In this document: piece by piece, positions 52,900 to 63,200 of the stretch
Position numbering within the stretch: the first letter of the stretch is position 1
Layout: each line of letters starts with the position of its first letter
Notes under the pieces: model-generated
What the model was told of the DNA's origin: nothing
The model's database searches: none
What the model saw: only the letters and a program-made list of their open reading frames with translations
Source: an uncultured Acetatifactor sp.
GTDB taxonomy: Bacteria; Bacillota; Clostridia; Lachnospirales; Lachnospiraceae
Direction: 5' to 3'
DNA length: 64,000 nucleotides
Assembly (NCBI GenBank): GCA_934402375.1
Contig: CAKRUB010000003.1
Location: 1 to 64,000, forward strand
Program-made: the position numbers and the translations under genes

Positions 52900-54108
52900 C
52901 TACCGTTCGGTGTCTAGCAGAATCTCTATCGGCACTATGCGCTCAATGTCCTCACCGCTTCCCTCAGTCCAGATAAATGTAATCTTAAAGTTCTTTCCCG
53001 CATTTTCTCTCACAAAATCAGCCTGTTCCGGCGATTGCGTCAGATCCGCATAAACGAAATGCTTGTATTGCAGAGCATCCTCCGCACCTGTGAGTTCAAA
53101 CACAAATACGCCGTTATTCTCCTCCATCATATCCGTGCCATAAAATGTGTGGGCACTGTTGTCCGGCTCACTTTCCGATACTACAGGCTTTGACGAAACG
53201 GAGACCACGCTGTAGCCGTCGAAGCAGCTGTCGGAATTCCGGACCAGCTCAGCCGTGATTTCATATTCATGCACTGACTCTGTTCCGTCGTACCCCACCT
53301 CAAAGGCGGCGGTGACGATCACGCCATCGTCCTTACACTCAAACTCATATCCCGTGATCCTGCCATAATTCAGGAAACTCGCAGTATCATATCGGTCTAT
53401 ATAGCCGTCAACATATGCCGAAAAATCTACCTCCATATTCGTGAGGGAATACTGCATGTAATTCAGCTCGTCCACGCTGATCTTTCCGCCATTTTCGTCC
53501 GAAATGCTGTCTAAATAATCAAACGAGACTCTTGCATTCTGTATGAATCTCGCAATGAAGGTTTCCTTCCAGTCCTCGCTGTTGACCGAGGCTTCATTAA
53601 ATTTCTCATAAGTAAGCGCCAGCTGTGTAATCGCGGTCTTTAAATTTTCGCCCATGGAAAATTCCGATGTTTCTTTCGCAACCTCCGCAGTTTTCCTTGT
53701 TGCACGATATAGGAACTCAACATCTTCCGGAGAAACTTCTCCGTAATACACCGCCACTTCATCCGTGCTATACTCCAAAATGTAATAGCTGAAAACAACC
53801 GTATCGTCGGAAAATACTGCTTCAGGATACTTGATATAGATTTTGTTATCTTCTATTGCCTGTATGTTAGACGAATTAGCTAAAAAGCGATAAGAGGATT
53901 CCGATTCATAATCAAATATATCATATCCTCCGTCTGCCTTTTTAATGATTAACCTGCCAATTCCATAATCCGAAGGATACTCATATTCCCCGACCAGACT
54001 CTCCAGCTTTTCCTCGTAATTTACTTGCTCGTCTTCAACCTTTTCCGCCTGCCCACACGCAGAAAGCACCAGTATCATAACCAAAACCGCCAGTACCGTT
54101 TTCCTCAT
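52900..54108 (-). CDS. lipoprotein of unknown function (402 aa)
   Basis: Begins with a lipoprotein signal (MRKTVLAVLVMILVLSACG, lipobox LSAC). The mature part is acidic, with a beta-rich first third (YDIFDYESESSYRFL), a helical middle (ENLKTAITQLALTYEKF) and a beta-rich last third (YEITAELVRNSD). No known domain is recognised. It stands between the amylase gene and the wall hydrolase on the same strand. GC and codon use match the core. Probably a surface-exposed, clade-specific protein. Confidence 0.8.
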   Translation of the reverse strand: MRKTVLAVLVMILVLSACGQAEKVEDEQVNYEEKLESLVGEYEYPSDYGIGRLIIKKADGGYDIFDYESESSYRFLANSSNIQAIEDNKIYIKYPEAVFSDDTVVFSYYILEYSTDEVAVYYGEVSPEDVEFLYRATRKTAEVAKETSEFSMGENLKTAITQLALTYEKFNEASVNSEDWKETFIARFIQNARVSFDYLDSISDENGGKISVDELNYMQYSLTNMEVDFSAYVDGYIDRYDTASFLNYGRITGYEFECKDDGVIVTAAFEVGYDGTESVHEYEITAELVRNSDSCFDGYSVVSVSSKPVVSESEPDNSAHTFYGTDMMEENNGVFVFELTGAEDALQYKHFVYADLTQSPEQADFVRENAGKNFKITFIWTEGSGEDIERIVPIEILLDTER

Positions 54109-54199
54109 CTATCATTCCCCTCCCCGCCGCTACTGCTTATCGTTATAAATATACACCACCCTCACATCCCACGCAATACCGTCCCCACCTGATAGTATA

Positions 54200-55957
54200 T
54201 TACAGGAATCGTATGCAGAAGCCGCCCGGCTGCAGCACCCCATCCTGCAGCTTACGCGAAAACAGAATTTCTCCCTCTCCAGGCCGCAGGACGTTGACAT
54301 TCTCCTCCCCTGCATTGACAAGAATTTCCAACCGTTCGCTCCAGCCGATCTTCTGGAACTGAATCACACGCGGGTTCTCATATTCTGCCGGAAAATGAAA
54401 GTTGCGCTCCCGCATGAGCGGCTGGGTCTTTCTCAGTCTGATCAGCTTCTTCACGAAATCAGTCTGCTCCGCGAAGCATCCCCGCTCAATGTCCTCCCAC
54501 GGCATACACCGTCTGCAATCCGGGTCAAAACCTCCCTCCATGCCGATCTCCGTCCCGTAGTAGATGCAGACACTGCCCGGCATGGTAAACAGGAGCATCA
54601 GCAGAGCGTCATACTCATCTTTTCCCGCCACGACGTTACGCAGTCTCTGCGTATCATGGGAATCGAGCATGTTGAAGAGAACATCATTCGTCTGCTGCAT
54701 ATAGTTGGTGTAGCAGCGGTTGATCATATACTCAAAATCCCTGCCGGTCAGGCTCTTGTCGATGAAGAAATCCTTCATGCTTCCGGCGAGCGGATAGTTC
54801 ATGACAGCATCATACTCATCTCCTCTCAGCCACGCAATCGCATCGTGCCAGATTTCCCCGAGAATATAAATGTCCGGCTTGATCGCTTTCAGTGCCGTGC
54901 GCAACTCCTTGCAGAAGGTGTGCGATATTTCGTTGGCGACATCTATTCTGATACCGTCCACATCATACTTGCGCACCCAGCCGCAGACGACGTCCACCAG
55001 ATATTTCCTAACCATGGGATTGTTCGTGTTCAGCTTCGGCATACCGTCAAAGAATGCGAAGGTATAGAGCTGCCCCTTCTTCGCCGCCTGCCAGTTGGAA
55101 TCGAGCGGCCATTCCCGAATCATGAACCAGTCGTAATATTCCGAGGCAGGTCCCTTTTCCAGCACATCCTGCCACGGTTTAAAGCAATAGCCCGCATGAT
55201 TCAGCACAGCATCGAGCATGATTCGGATTCCTCTCGCATGCGCCTGACTGACGAGCTCCCGCATAATGTCATCGTCTCCGAAATGCGGATCGATCCGCTC
55301 ATAATCCGTCGTGTCATATTTATGGTTGGATGGAGATTCATTGATCGGTGTGAGATAAAGCCCTGTCACACCAAGCCCCTGAAGGTAATCCAGCTTCTGT
55401 GTAATCCCTTCCAGATCGCCGCCGTAAATATCCCTGTGCCCCTGAATCGGCTCACATTTCCACTCCTTTACCCCCTCCGGGTCATTCGCCCGGTTGCCAT
55501 TGCAGAACCTGTCCGGGAAAATCTGATACCAGACAGTCTCGTTTACCCAGTAAGGCGTCCTGTTCACATCCGCCGGATTCAGCCATGGCATGGTAAAGCA
55601 CTGGCGGCTTCTCCCGAGCAGATGCATCTGCTCCTCGCTGACGAAGCCGTCCTCGAAGTAATACCATTTCTCCGTTTCCGTAATCAGCTCAAAGTAATAT
55701 TTCAGTCTCTTAAAGGGCGGTATGATCGTCGTCGTCCACCAGATCTGGTTTTTCAGATTCTTCTTGTAATGGATTCCCGCCTTGTCACCATTCCACTCCT
55801 CCCCGCCGCCTAAGATACCGTTGGCAAACGGATCTCCGTAAATGATATTGACCTTTTTCACATCATATCCGGTCTTCAGATTGATGATAAGCTGGTTGTC
55901 ATCCAGCGCATAGCAATAATTGTCTGTTGCCCTGTGAAATACTGCTGCAAATTCCAT
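54200..55957 (-). CDS. alpha-amylase family (GH13) neopullulanase/cyclomaltodextrinase-like enzyme (585 aa)
   Basis: Cytoplasmic glycoside hydrolase of GH13. Seen: an N-terminal CBM34-like domain (to about residue 120, AVFHRATDNYCYALDDNQL), then the catalytic barrel with DAVLNHAG (region I), DGIRIDVANEI (nucleophile Asp), ILGEIWHDA (acid/base Glu) and LDSHDTQRLRN (region IV). No signal peptide, so it acts on imported maltodextrins. A C-terminal beta domain closes it. A promoter (56038-56066) and a GAAAACGTTTTC palindrome suggest LacI- or CcpA-type control. Substrate range cannot be fixed from the motifs. Confidence 0.9.
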   Translation of the reverse strand: MEFAAVFHRATDNYCYALDDNQLIINLKTGYDVKKVNIIYGDPFANGILGGGEEWNGDKAGIHYKKNLKNQIWWTTTIIPPFKRLKYYFELITETEKWYYFEDGFVSEEQMHLLGRSRQCFTMPWLNPADVNRTPYWVNETVWYQIFPDRFCNGNRANDPEGVKEWKCEPIQGHRDIYGGDLEGITQKLDYLQGLGVTGLYLTPINESPSNHKYDTTDYERIDPHFGDDDIMRELVSQAHARGIRIMLDAVLNHAGYCFKPWQDVLEKGPASEYYDWFMIREWPLDSNWQAAKKGQLYTFAFFDGMPKLNTNNPMVRKYLVDVVCGWVRKYDVDGIRIDVANEISHTFCKELRTALKAIKPDIYILGEIWHDAIAWLRGDEYDAVMNYPLAGSMKDFFIDKSLTGRDFEYMINRCYTNYMQQTNDVLFNMLDSHDTQRLRNVVAGKDEYDALLMLLFTMPGSVCIYYGTEIGMEGGFDPDCRRCMPWEDIERGCFAEQTDFVKKLIRLRKTQPLMRERNFHFPAEYENPRVIQFQKIGWSERLEILVNAGEENVNVLRPGEGEILFSRKLQDGVLQPGGFCIRFL

Positions 55958-56011
55958 GCTTCCCTCCCAAATATCCCTTATCTTCCCGATAAATCTATGT
56001 TTTCCTGCTCA

Positions 56012-56023
56012 GAAAACGTTTTC
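56012..56023. promoter_or_regulatory. LacI/CcpA-type operator before the amylase gene
   Basis: GAAAACGTTTTC, a perfect 12-base palindrome with central CG as in LacI-family and cre sites, lying about 15 bases past the -10 of the amylase promoter. A repressor here could act as a roadblock. Confidence 0.6.
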
Positions 56024-56037
56024 CGTTTACATCTCCT

Positions 56038-56066
56038 ATTCTACACTGTATCATGACAGAATGCAA
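56038..56066 (-). promoter_or_regulatory. amylase gene promoter
   Basis: Minus-strand TTGCAT (56061-56066) and TAGAAT (56038-56043), 17-base spacer. Confidence 0.65.
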
Positions 56067-56089
56067 GTCTGTTTTTCTGCGTCTATCCT

Positions 56090-56118
56090 TTGACAAATAG
56101 CGATCATATTTTTATAAT
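56090..56118 (+). promoter_or_regulatory. promoter of the glycerol-1-phosphate dehydrogenase-like gene
   Basis: Plus-strand TTGACA (56090-56095) and TATAAT (56113-56118), 17-base spacer: both consensus. The leader to the ATG is about 230 bases and holds a nested palindrome. Confidence 0.85.
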
Positions 56119-56172
56119 AACCTCTGTATAAATGCCCACTGGACATTTACGCCCCCCAGCTTTCAACTAACA

Positions 56173-56312
56173 GTTGTGCAGAATGCACCTGACCACAAGC
56201 AGCGCACTCTGGAGCCGCCGGTGCTTAGATGGCGTACTTTGACATCTTACGCACCGTTGCGTGCGGAAGGTAGCGAAAGCGTGCCTGCGGTGGTCTGTGC
56301 ATTTTGCGCAAC
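56173..56312. repeat. extragenic imperfect palindrome in the leader of the dehydrogenase gene
   Basis: Arms at 56173-56196 and 56290-56312 are complementary at about 20 of 23 positions (GTTGTGCAGAATGCAC against GTGCATTTTGCGCAAC). It resembles the nested palindromes near 49.7 and 51.5 kb in layout. A smaller hairpin (AAATG..CATTT near 56131) precedes it. Confidence 0.6.
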
Positions 56313-56353
56313 GTCACTCGCGCAAAGAACGTGCGCAGAAATGGAGAATAAAC

Positions 56354-57424
56354 ATGGCAAAAATCAGCGGCAGTCACATTGCAATTCCGACAATATTAAA
56401 GGTAGAAGCAGGAGCACTCGACAGGATTGGCTCATATTTACGGGAAAATAATTTACAGAAGGTTGTGATCTACTTCGGAAACGGTCTGATAGATATGTTC
56501 GGTCAGAAGGTTTTCTCCTCCCTGCGCGACGCAGAGGTTGAGGTGCTCGAGTATTGCGAGCTGGACACCGTGGACATCGACGACATCATCCGCATTGCCT
56601 TCGCGCTTCCCAACTCGACGCAGGCAGTCATCGGTCTCGGCGGCGGCAAGGTCATTGATGCGGCAAAATATATGGGCTTTCTGCGGAAGCTGCCCTTTAT
56701 CAGCATTCCAACCTCGTCCTCGAGCGACGGCTTCTCCAGCGCAAGCGCGTCCCTGATCGTCAACAAGAGACGTACCTCCGTACCCGCGCGTCTCGCCTAC
56801 GGCATCATCGTGGATACTGATGTCATCAAGAGCGCACCGGATAAATTTCTCTACTCTGGAATCGGCGATATGGTGTCCAAGATCACGGCACTCTACGACT
56901 GGCAGTTTGAAGCGGCACACGGCGCTTCACAGGTGAACGACTTCGCAATGATGATTGCAAAGAAGGCGGTGAACAGCTTTGTGCGCACCCCCTTTGAGTC
57001 GATCCATGACAGTCTTTTCCTGAAAGAGCTTCTGGACTCCCTCGCCATGAGCGGCATTGCGAACGAGATCGCGGGAAGCAGCGCACCCACCAGCGGCAGC
57101 GAGCATCTGATTTCTCATGCGCTGGATAAAATGCTGGAGATGCCACAGCTCCACGGCATTCAGGTCGGCATTGCAACCTACCTCATGAGCCGCGTGCATG
57201 ACCATCGCTATCAGAGAATCAACACCGTCTTCACGCAGACAGGCTTCTGGGATTATGTAAGCACGTTGTCCCTAAACGTCGAGGACTATCTCGCGGCGAT
57301 CGACCTCGCCCCCTCGATCAAGCCCTTCCGCCACACCTATCTGCACGAAGAACAATACCGTGAACTTGCCAAGAAAATTCTGGTTGAGGATGAGACGCTG
57401 AAAAAGGTCTTCCACATCGCTTAA
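56354..57424 (+). CDS. sn-glycerol-1-phosphate dehydrogenase-like protein, AraM/EgsA type (356 aa)
   Basis: Metal-dependent dehydrogenase of the iron-containing/GldA-AraM fold. Seen: GLGGGKVIDAAKYMG (NAD(P) loop) near residue 95, IPTSSSSDGFSSASASLIV, metal-site region GIGDMVSKITALYDW, and APTSGSEHLISHALD with the metal-binding His. ATG 56354 follows GGAG; the longer frame runs through the leader palindrome. Known: AraM in Bacillus makes glycerol-1-phosphate; archaeal EgsA uses it for lipids. In this bacterium it probably feeds a minor lipid or sugar-phosphate pathway. Only plus-strand gene in the core half, tail-to-tail with proC (11 bases). Confidence 0.88.
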   Translation: MAKISGSHIAIPTILKVEAGALDRIGSYLRENNLQKVVIYFGNGLIDMFGQKVFSSLRDAEVEVLEYCELDTVDIDDIIRIAFALPNSTQAVIGLGGGKVIDAAKYMGFLRKLPFISIPTSSSSDGFSSASASLIVNKRRTSVPARLAYGIIVDTDVIKSAPDKFLYSGIGDMVSKITALYDWQFEAAHGASQVNDFAMMIAKKAVNSFVRTPFESIHDSLFLKELLDSLAMSGIANEIAGSSAPTSGSEHLISHALDKMLEMPQLHGIQVGIATYLMSRVHDHRYQRINTVFTQTGFWDYVSTLSLNVEDYLAAIDLAPSIKPFRHTYLHEEQYRELAKKILVEDETLKKVFHIA

Positions 57425-57435
57425 CCGGAACGGCA

Positions 57436-58233
57436 TTACATATTCTTTGACTTTTCAATACATGCTTCCATAGCGTCCATCACGGCTGCGCGGAAGCCCT
57501 TCTCCTCGAGTACCTTGACGGCCTCGATCGTTGTGCCTCCGGGTGAGCAGACCATGTCCTTCAGCTCCCCGGGGTGCTTACCTGTCTCAAGAACCATCTT
57601 TGCACTTCCCAGAACGCTCTGCGCCGCAAATTCATACGCCTGCTTTCTCGGCATTCCGGCAGCAACCGCCTCGTCCGCCATCGCCTCAATGAACATAAAT
57701 ACATAAGCCGGAGAACTACCGCTGACGCCGACAACGACATCCATCATTCTCTCGGGCACGACGCTTGCCTTGCCGAAGGCTTCCATCAATCCGACAATCC
57801 GTTCCAGCTCCTCTTCGGTGACACCGGCTCCGGCACAAATTCCCGTACAGCCCTCCATCACAAGTGCCGGAGTATTCGGCATACAGCGCACCAGCTTCAA
57901 CTCCGGTCTTCCGAACGCCTCCCGCAGATAAGCCAGCGTCCGACCCGCCGCAATGCTGACAATCAGCGTCTCCGGTCTTACGACATCCCTGATTTCTTCT
58001 ATGACCTCCGACAGAAAAATGGGCTTGACCGCAAGGAATAAGACGTCTGCTTCCTCAGCCACCTTTTTGTTTTCAGAAACAGTCGTTATGTTAAATCTTG
58101 TCATAATTTTTTCGATGGTTGCCGTCGTCTTTGCGGAACCAATAATGTCACCGGAGGTCACAAGACCTTTCTCCAGCATTCCTCCGATCATTGCCGTCGC
58201 CATGTTACCCAATCCAATAAAACCAATTTTCAT
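57436..58233 (-). CDS. proC: pyrroline-5-carboxylate reductase (265 aa)
   Basis: Last step of proline synthesis. Seen: Rossmann GFIGLGNMATAMIGG at the N-terminus, LAVKPIFLSEV, MPNTPALVMEG near residue 118, and the C-terminal GKHPGELKDMVCSPGGTTIEAV signature near 225. Complete, usual length. AGGAGG lies ahead of the ATG. Convergent with the dehydrogenase gene. Confidence 0.95.
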   Translation of the reverse strand: MKIGFIGLGNMATAMIGGMLEKGLVTSGDIIGSAKTTATIEKIMTRFNITTVSENKKVAEEADVLFLAVKPIFLSEVIEEIRDVVRPETLIVSIAAGRTLAYLREAFGRPELKLVRCMPNTPALVMEGCTGICAGAGVTEEELERIVGLMEAFGKASVVPERMMDVVVGVSGSSPAYVFMFIEAMADEAVAAGMPRKQAYEFAAQSVLGSAKMVLETGKHPGELKDMVCSPGGTTIEAVKVLEEKGFRAAVMDAMEACIEKSKNM

Positions 58234-58302
58234 TTCCTTTTCCTCCTAATCTTTATAATGTAGCTAATTATAAAACCCCAAAATTTCAGGCAACGTCACT
58301 TT

Positions 58303-59106
58303 TTAATTACCCATTCTAACCACATTCCTCTGCCGGTGTGCCTCATACATCAGCAATGATGCAGCGATTGCCGCATTCAGCGACTCCACGCTTCCCTCCA
58401 TGGGAATCTTGAGGTAAGCCTCCGCCATATCCGCTGTCTCCCGGCTGAGTCCGTTTCCTTCGTTTCCGATCAGAAACGCCGTCGGCTCCCGGAAGGAAAA
58501 GCTGTCGTAATACCGCTTTCCGGCAAGATGTGCCGCATAGGTGTGAATCCTCTTTTCCTTCATTTTCGACAGCACATCTGAAAGAGTTTCTACATATATA
58601 AAAGGGACTCTGAAAACAGACCCCATCGTGGCGCGGATGGTCTTCGGATTAAAGATGTCCACCGTCTCCCGGCTCATGATAACACCCGTGATTCCAGCAC
58701 CCTCCCCGGTTCGGATAATGGTGCCGAGATTTCCGGGATCCTGTAGGTTCTCCAGCACAACCAGAAGCGGCATGGGCGCATCCAGCAGCTCGTCCAACGT
58801 ATATTGCGGCTGCTCCACCACGCACAAAATCCCCTGTGGCGTCCGTGTGTCAGACATCTTTAAGAAAAGTTCATCCGTAACGACCTCATAGCCCACACGC
58901 CCAAGCTTTTCCCGGTACGCCGCATCTGCCGCCACACGTTCCGCCGCCTCCTGCGAGAGATAGACCTCGCGTATCCTGTTCTCCGGCGCCTCCTCGAACA
59001 TCTTGAAGCCCTCCGTCAGGAAAACTCCCGCATTCCGCCTCTCCTTCGCCTTTGTCTGCCATTGTATCACCTGTTTCACCTTGCCGTTAGAACTACTGGT
59101 AATCAT
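58303..59106 (-). CDS. TrmH/SpoU-family RNA methyltransferase (267 aa)
   Basis: 2'-O-ribose methyltransferase of the SPOUT class. Seen: an N-terminal substrate-binding domain (KVKQVIQWQTKAKERRNAGV), then NLQDPGNLGTIIRTGEG (motif 1), FLIGNEGNGLS (motif 2) and IPMEGSVESLNAAIAASLL (motif 3, the knotted SAM site). Target is probably 23S rRNA, as for RlmB or TsnR homologues, but cannot be fixed. It lies between pfkA and proC. Confidence 0.93.
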   Translation of the reverse strand: MITSSSNGKVKQVIQWQTKAKERRNAGVFLTEGFKMFEEAPENRIREVYLSQEAAERVAADAAYREKLGRVGYEVVTDELFLKMSDTRTPQGILCVVEQPQYTLDELLDAPMPLLVVLENLQDPGNLGTIIRTGEGAGITGVIMSRETVDIFNPKTIRATMGSVFRVPFIYVETLSDVLSKMKEKRIHTYAAHLAGKRYYDSFSFREPTAFLIGNEGNGLSRETADMAEAYLKIPMEGSVESLNAAIAASLLMYEAHRQRNVVRMGN

Positions 59107-59120
59107 AAGCCTCCTATACT

Positions 59121-59157
59121 AAAGACGGCTGTCCTGTGAAAGGGCAGCCGCGTCTTC
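59121..59157 (-). terminator. terminator of pfkA
   Basis: Minus-strand stem GGCTGCCC, loop, GGACAGCC extended by AAGAC/GTCTT pairs, then CTTTAG. It separates pfkA from the methyltransferase gene. Confidence 0.7.
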
Positions 59158-59175
59158 TTTACTCATCCGATTCTT

Positions 59176-60150
59176 TTAAATTGTCAGCAGACGGGCAACC
59201 TCGAACTGATATTCATCGATTCCCTTTTCCATCTGCAATGCTTCCTCAATGTCAAAATCAACAAACTCGCCGTGCTTGTATCCGACAACGCGGTTTGTCT
59301 TTCCCTGAAGCATAATGTCAACCGCATAAGCGCCCATGATAGATGCATAATAGCGGTCGATCGCTGTGGGATTTCCGCCTCTCTGCATATAGCCGAGAAT
59401 GGTAGCTCTGGTCTCAATGCCCGTTGCTGCCTCGATTCTCTTTGCCATGGAAGTAGAATGTCCGATTCCCTCCGCATTGATGATAATGTGATGGGTCTTA
59501 CCCTTCTTACGGCTGTCAATGATGTGGTTGATAATCTCCTGCTCATTGTAATCATACTTCTCAGGAATCAGAATGTCCTCTGCGCCGTTGGCGATTCCAC
59601 ACCAGAGAGCGATATATCCGGCGTTTCTTCCCATAACTTCAATAATACTGCAACGCTCATGGGAGGAAGAGGTATCCTTTACCTTGTCAATCGCCTGCAT
59701 GGCTGTATTCACCGCCGTGTCAAAACCGATTGTATATTCTGTGCAGGCAATGTCAAGGTCGATCGTTCCGGGAAGACCAACTGTGTTGATACCCAGTCTG
59801 GACAGCGCCTGTGCGCCGCGGTAGGAACCGTCTCCTCCGATTACCACGATGCCGTCAATGCCATGCTTTCTACAGATTTCCGCACCCTTCTTCTGATATT
59901 CCGCCTTTTTAAACTCAAGGCATCTGGCTGTACCGAGTACCGTACCGCCGCGCTGAAGAATATCGGAAACATTGCGCGCTTCCATATCTATGATCTCTTC
60001 ATTCAACAGACCGTTGTAGCCTCTCTTGATACCCTTAACCTTTAATCCTCTGGAAAGTGCTGTTCTAACCACCGCACGGATGGCTGCATTCATTCCCGGA
60101 GCGTCTCCTCCGCTGGTCAGCACTGCGATTGTCTTTATCTCGTTTGCCAT
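59176..60150 (-). CDS. pfkA: ATP-dependent 6-phosphofructokinase (324 aa)
   Basis: Commits fructose 6-phosphate to glycolysis. Seen: TSGGDAPGMNAAIRAVVR (ATP site), the GGDGSYRGA loop near residue 105, catalytic PGTIDLDIACTEYTIGFDTA near 130, MGRNAGYIA, and GYMQRGGNPTAIDR. The Gly at the GGDGS loop points to ATP rather than pyrophosphate. Length matches bacterial PfkA. CAGGAGG precedes the ATG. It lies 116 bases after dnaE on the same strand. Confidence 0.96.
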   Translation of the reverse strand: MANEIKTIAVLTSGGDAPGMNAAIRAVVRTALSRGLKVKGIKRGYNGLLNEEIIDMEARNVSDILQRGGTVLGTARCLEFKKAEYQKKGAEICRKHGIDGIVVIGGDGSYRGAQALSRLGINTVGLPGTIDLDIACTEYTIGFDTAVNTAMQAIDKVKDTSSSHERCSIIEVMGRNAGYIALWCGIANGAEDILIPEKYDYNEQEIINHIIDSRKKGKTHHIIINAEGIGHSTSMAKRIEAATGIETRATILGYMQRGGNPTAIDRYYASIMGAYAVDIMLQGKTNRVVGYKHGEFVDFDIEEALQMEKGIDEYQFEVARLLTI

Positions 60151-60266
60151 ATCTTACCTCCTGATGATTTCTCTGTCAAAACTTCATCATTCTTCATTTG
60201 CCTACTCTTGAATAGGTTCATTTTAACGCTTTTCCATGAGGTTTTCAATAGGTAGTTGTTAGATTT

Positions 60267-63200
60267 TTAACGAGTTTGCACGGTTTTTACATTTTCCTCG
60301 CCAAAAAGCCCCTGCAGCCTCTGCATCAGTTCCTCATCCGCATGTACGCGGCGGTTCGGCGGCAATACCTTGATGCCTCTGGTACTTTTCAGGAAGATAA
60401 CCACATCATCGTTCCCATCCGAGTCCGCAATGGCATCAAGCAGCTCCTTCTCACGGGTGAAATAGCTCTCCGCATCGGGAAACTGAATCCAAAGTCCGGC
60501 GGGCATCCTCCCACTCTGTCTCCCTGTTGACTGACTTCCGGCAGCGCCCTGCACCGGCGTCCTACCCGTCATTGTCCTTCCGGAACTGTAGTTTCTCCTT
60601 CCCGTTCCGCCGAAACGACCTGTCGAAAAGGGACTCTCCTTTGCCTGCGCCGCCTCATCAAAGCCGACAATCTGCTCACAGATCATTTTCGCATCCTTGT
60701 CTTCCTCCACGGAGACACGCCCCTTCACAAAGATCTTGGCATCCTCCGTCAGCAAGGAGCCGTACTTCTCATAGTCCCTCGGGAAAACGACAATCTCCAC
60801 CGTTCCGACAAGATCCTCCAGCTCCAGAAAAGCCATCACCTGATTTGTCTTTGTATACTTGACCGTCTTGTTCGAGATCATACCGCCGACAATCGCGGTG
60901 GACTGGTCCGCCACACGCACGGTGTTCGACTCTTCCTCGAGCGCAAAATCGTTCGTATTATTCGTGATATATTTCTGCCACAGCTCCTGATAGCTCTCCA
61001 GCGGATGTCCGCTCAGATAGATTCCGAGCACCTCTTTCTCAAACGCCAGTTTCATCTCTTCTGTGTATTCCCCGACCTCCGGCATTCGGATGTCAAATTC
61101 CTCCTTCTGGGCATCATCCGCTATGTCGAAGAGGGACATCTGCCCCGCAAGGTTACCCTTCCGATCCTTGATAATATGGTCGAGTATCTGAACATAAACG
61201 CTCATGAACTGCTTTCTCGTTCCGCCAAGGCTGTCGAGTGCGCCCGCCTTGATAAAGTTCTCGATTGCACGCCGGCTGAGATCCTTGTCCGCCATTCTCG
61301 TGATGAAATCCTTCAGATTCGTAAACGGTCCGCGCCCTCTTCTCTCTGCGACGATCGCCTCGATCACCGGTCTGCCGACGCCCTTGATCGCCGTCAGCGC
61401 ATAGCGCACCTTGCCATCCGTGACGGAGAATCCGCTCTGTCCCTGATTAATATCGGGCGGCAAAAGCTGAATCCCCATATTTCTACAGGTCAGAATGTAC
61501 TCGGAAACCTTCTTGGGATTATCGATTACCGAAGTCATGAGCGCCGCCATAAATTCCACCGGATGATAAAACTTCAACCATGCCGTCTGCAATGCCACCA
61601 CCGCATAACATGCCGCGTGGGATTTGTTGAAGGCGTACTTGGCGAAATCCATCATATCATTATAGATGCCGCCCGCAATCTGTTCACTGATTCCCTTGGA
61701 AACACAGCCCGGCACTCCCTCCTCCGCGTTTCCGTAGATAAAGTTTGCCCTCTCCTTCTCCATGACCGACTGCTTTTTCTTACTCATGGCACGGCGCACA
61801 AGGTCACTCCGCCCCATGGTGTAGCCGCCCAGATCGCGCACAATCTGCATAACCTGTTCCTGATAGACGATACAGCCGTAGGTGGGCTTCAGGATCGGCT
61901 CCAGCTGTGGACAGGAGTAGACGACCTCGTCATGATTATTTTTTCCTTTTATGTATCGCGGAATGAAATCCATCGGACCGGGCCGGTACAGCGAAATACC
62001 GGCAATGACATCCTCAAGGCTCTGCGGTCGCAGCTCCTTCATGAAGTTCTTCATTCCCGCGCTCTCCAGCTGGAAGATTCCCTCCGTCTTTCCGGTTCCG
62101 ATATATGCCAGCACCTGCGGATCGTTGTAATCGATATTGTCAATGTCCACCCGCTCACCCGTCGTCTGCTCGATAAAGTTCACCGCATCCCTTATGACCG
62201 TGAGGTTACGCAAGCCAAGGAAGTCCATTTTCAGAAGTCCCAGCTCCTCCAGCGTCGTCATCGTGAACTGCGCGACAATCGCGCCGTCGCTTCCCCTTGA
62301 GAGCGGCACAAACTCATCCGCCGCCTCCGGGCAGATGACAACACCCGCGGCGTGCATGCCGGTATGCCGCGGCAGCCCCTCCAGCCTTTTGCACATGTCG
62401 ATCAGCGTGTGTACCTGCTCGTCTTCCTGATATAATTTACGGAATTCAGGATTCCTTTCCAGTGCAAGATCAAGCGTGATGTTCAGCTCATTCGGCACCA
62501 TCTTTGCGATCGAATCCGCAAGCGCATACGGCAGATCCATAACACGCGCCACATCCCGGATAACGCCCTTGGCCGCCAGTGTACCGAAGGTGACAATCTG
62601 AACCACCTTCTCCGCACCGTACTTCCGGCTCACATAATCGATGACATCCTGTCTTCCGTCCGGGCCGAAGTCAACGTCGATATCAGGCATAGAAACACGT
62701 TCGGGATTCAGAAAGCGCTCAAACAGCAGGTCATAGCGGATCGGATCAATGTTCGTGATTTTTAAACAGTAGGACACGATACTTCCCGCAGCAGAGCCTC
62801 GCCCCGGTCCGACCGGAATGCCGTTCGACTTCGCATAATTAATGAAGTCCCATACGATCAGGAAGTAGTCGACATAGCCCATCCTTTTAATGACGCCCAG
62901 CTCATAATCCAGCCGCTCACGAAGCGTCTGTCCGGTTGCCCCGGCGGGCTGGCTGCCGTCGCCGTAGCGCTCCGCCAGACCGTCATCACAAAGCTTGTTC
63001 AGATAAGTCCAGGAATCGTAGCCCTCCGGCACTTCATAGTGCGGCAGCTTTGTCTCTCCGAATTTGATCTCGACATTGCAGCGGTCGGCAATGAGCTGTG
63101 TGTTCTCCACAGCCTCCCATGCATACGGAAAAAGCCCCTTCATCTCCTCCTCGCTCTTGACGAAGTATTGTCCGCCCTCGTAACGCATGCGATCCTCGTC

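Noticed and set aside
54395-55813. 472-residue plus-strand ORF opposite the amylase gene
   Set aside because: Shadow frame; the minus strand has all GH13 regions.
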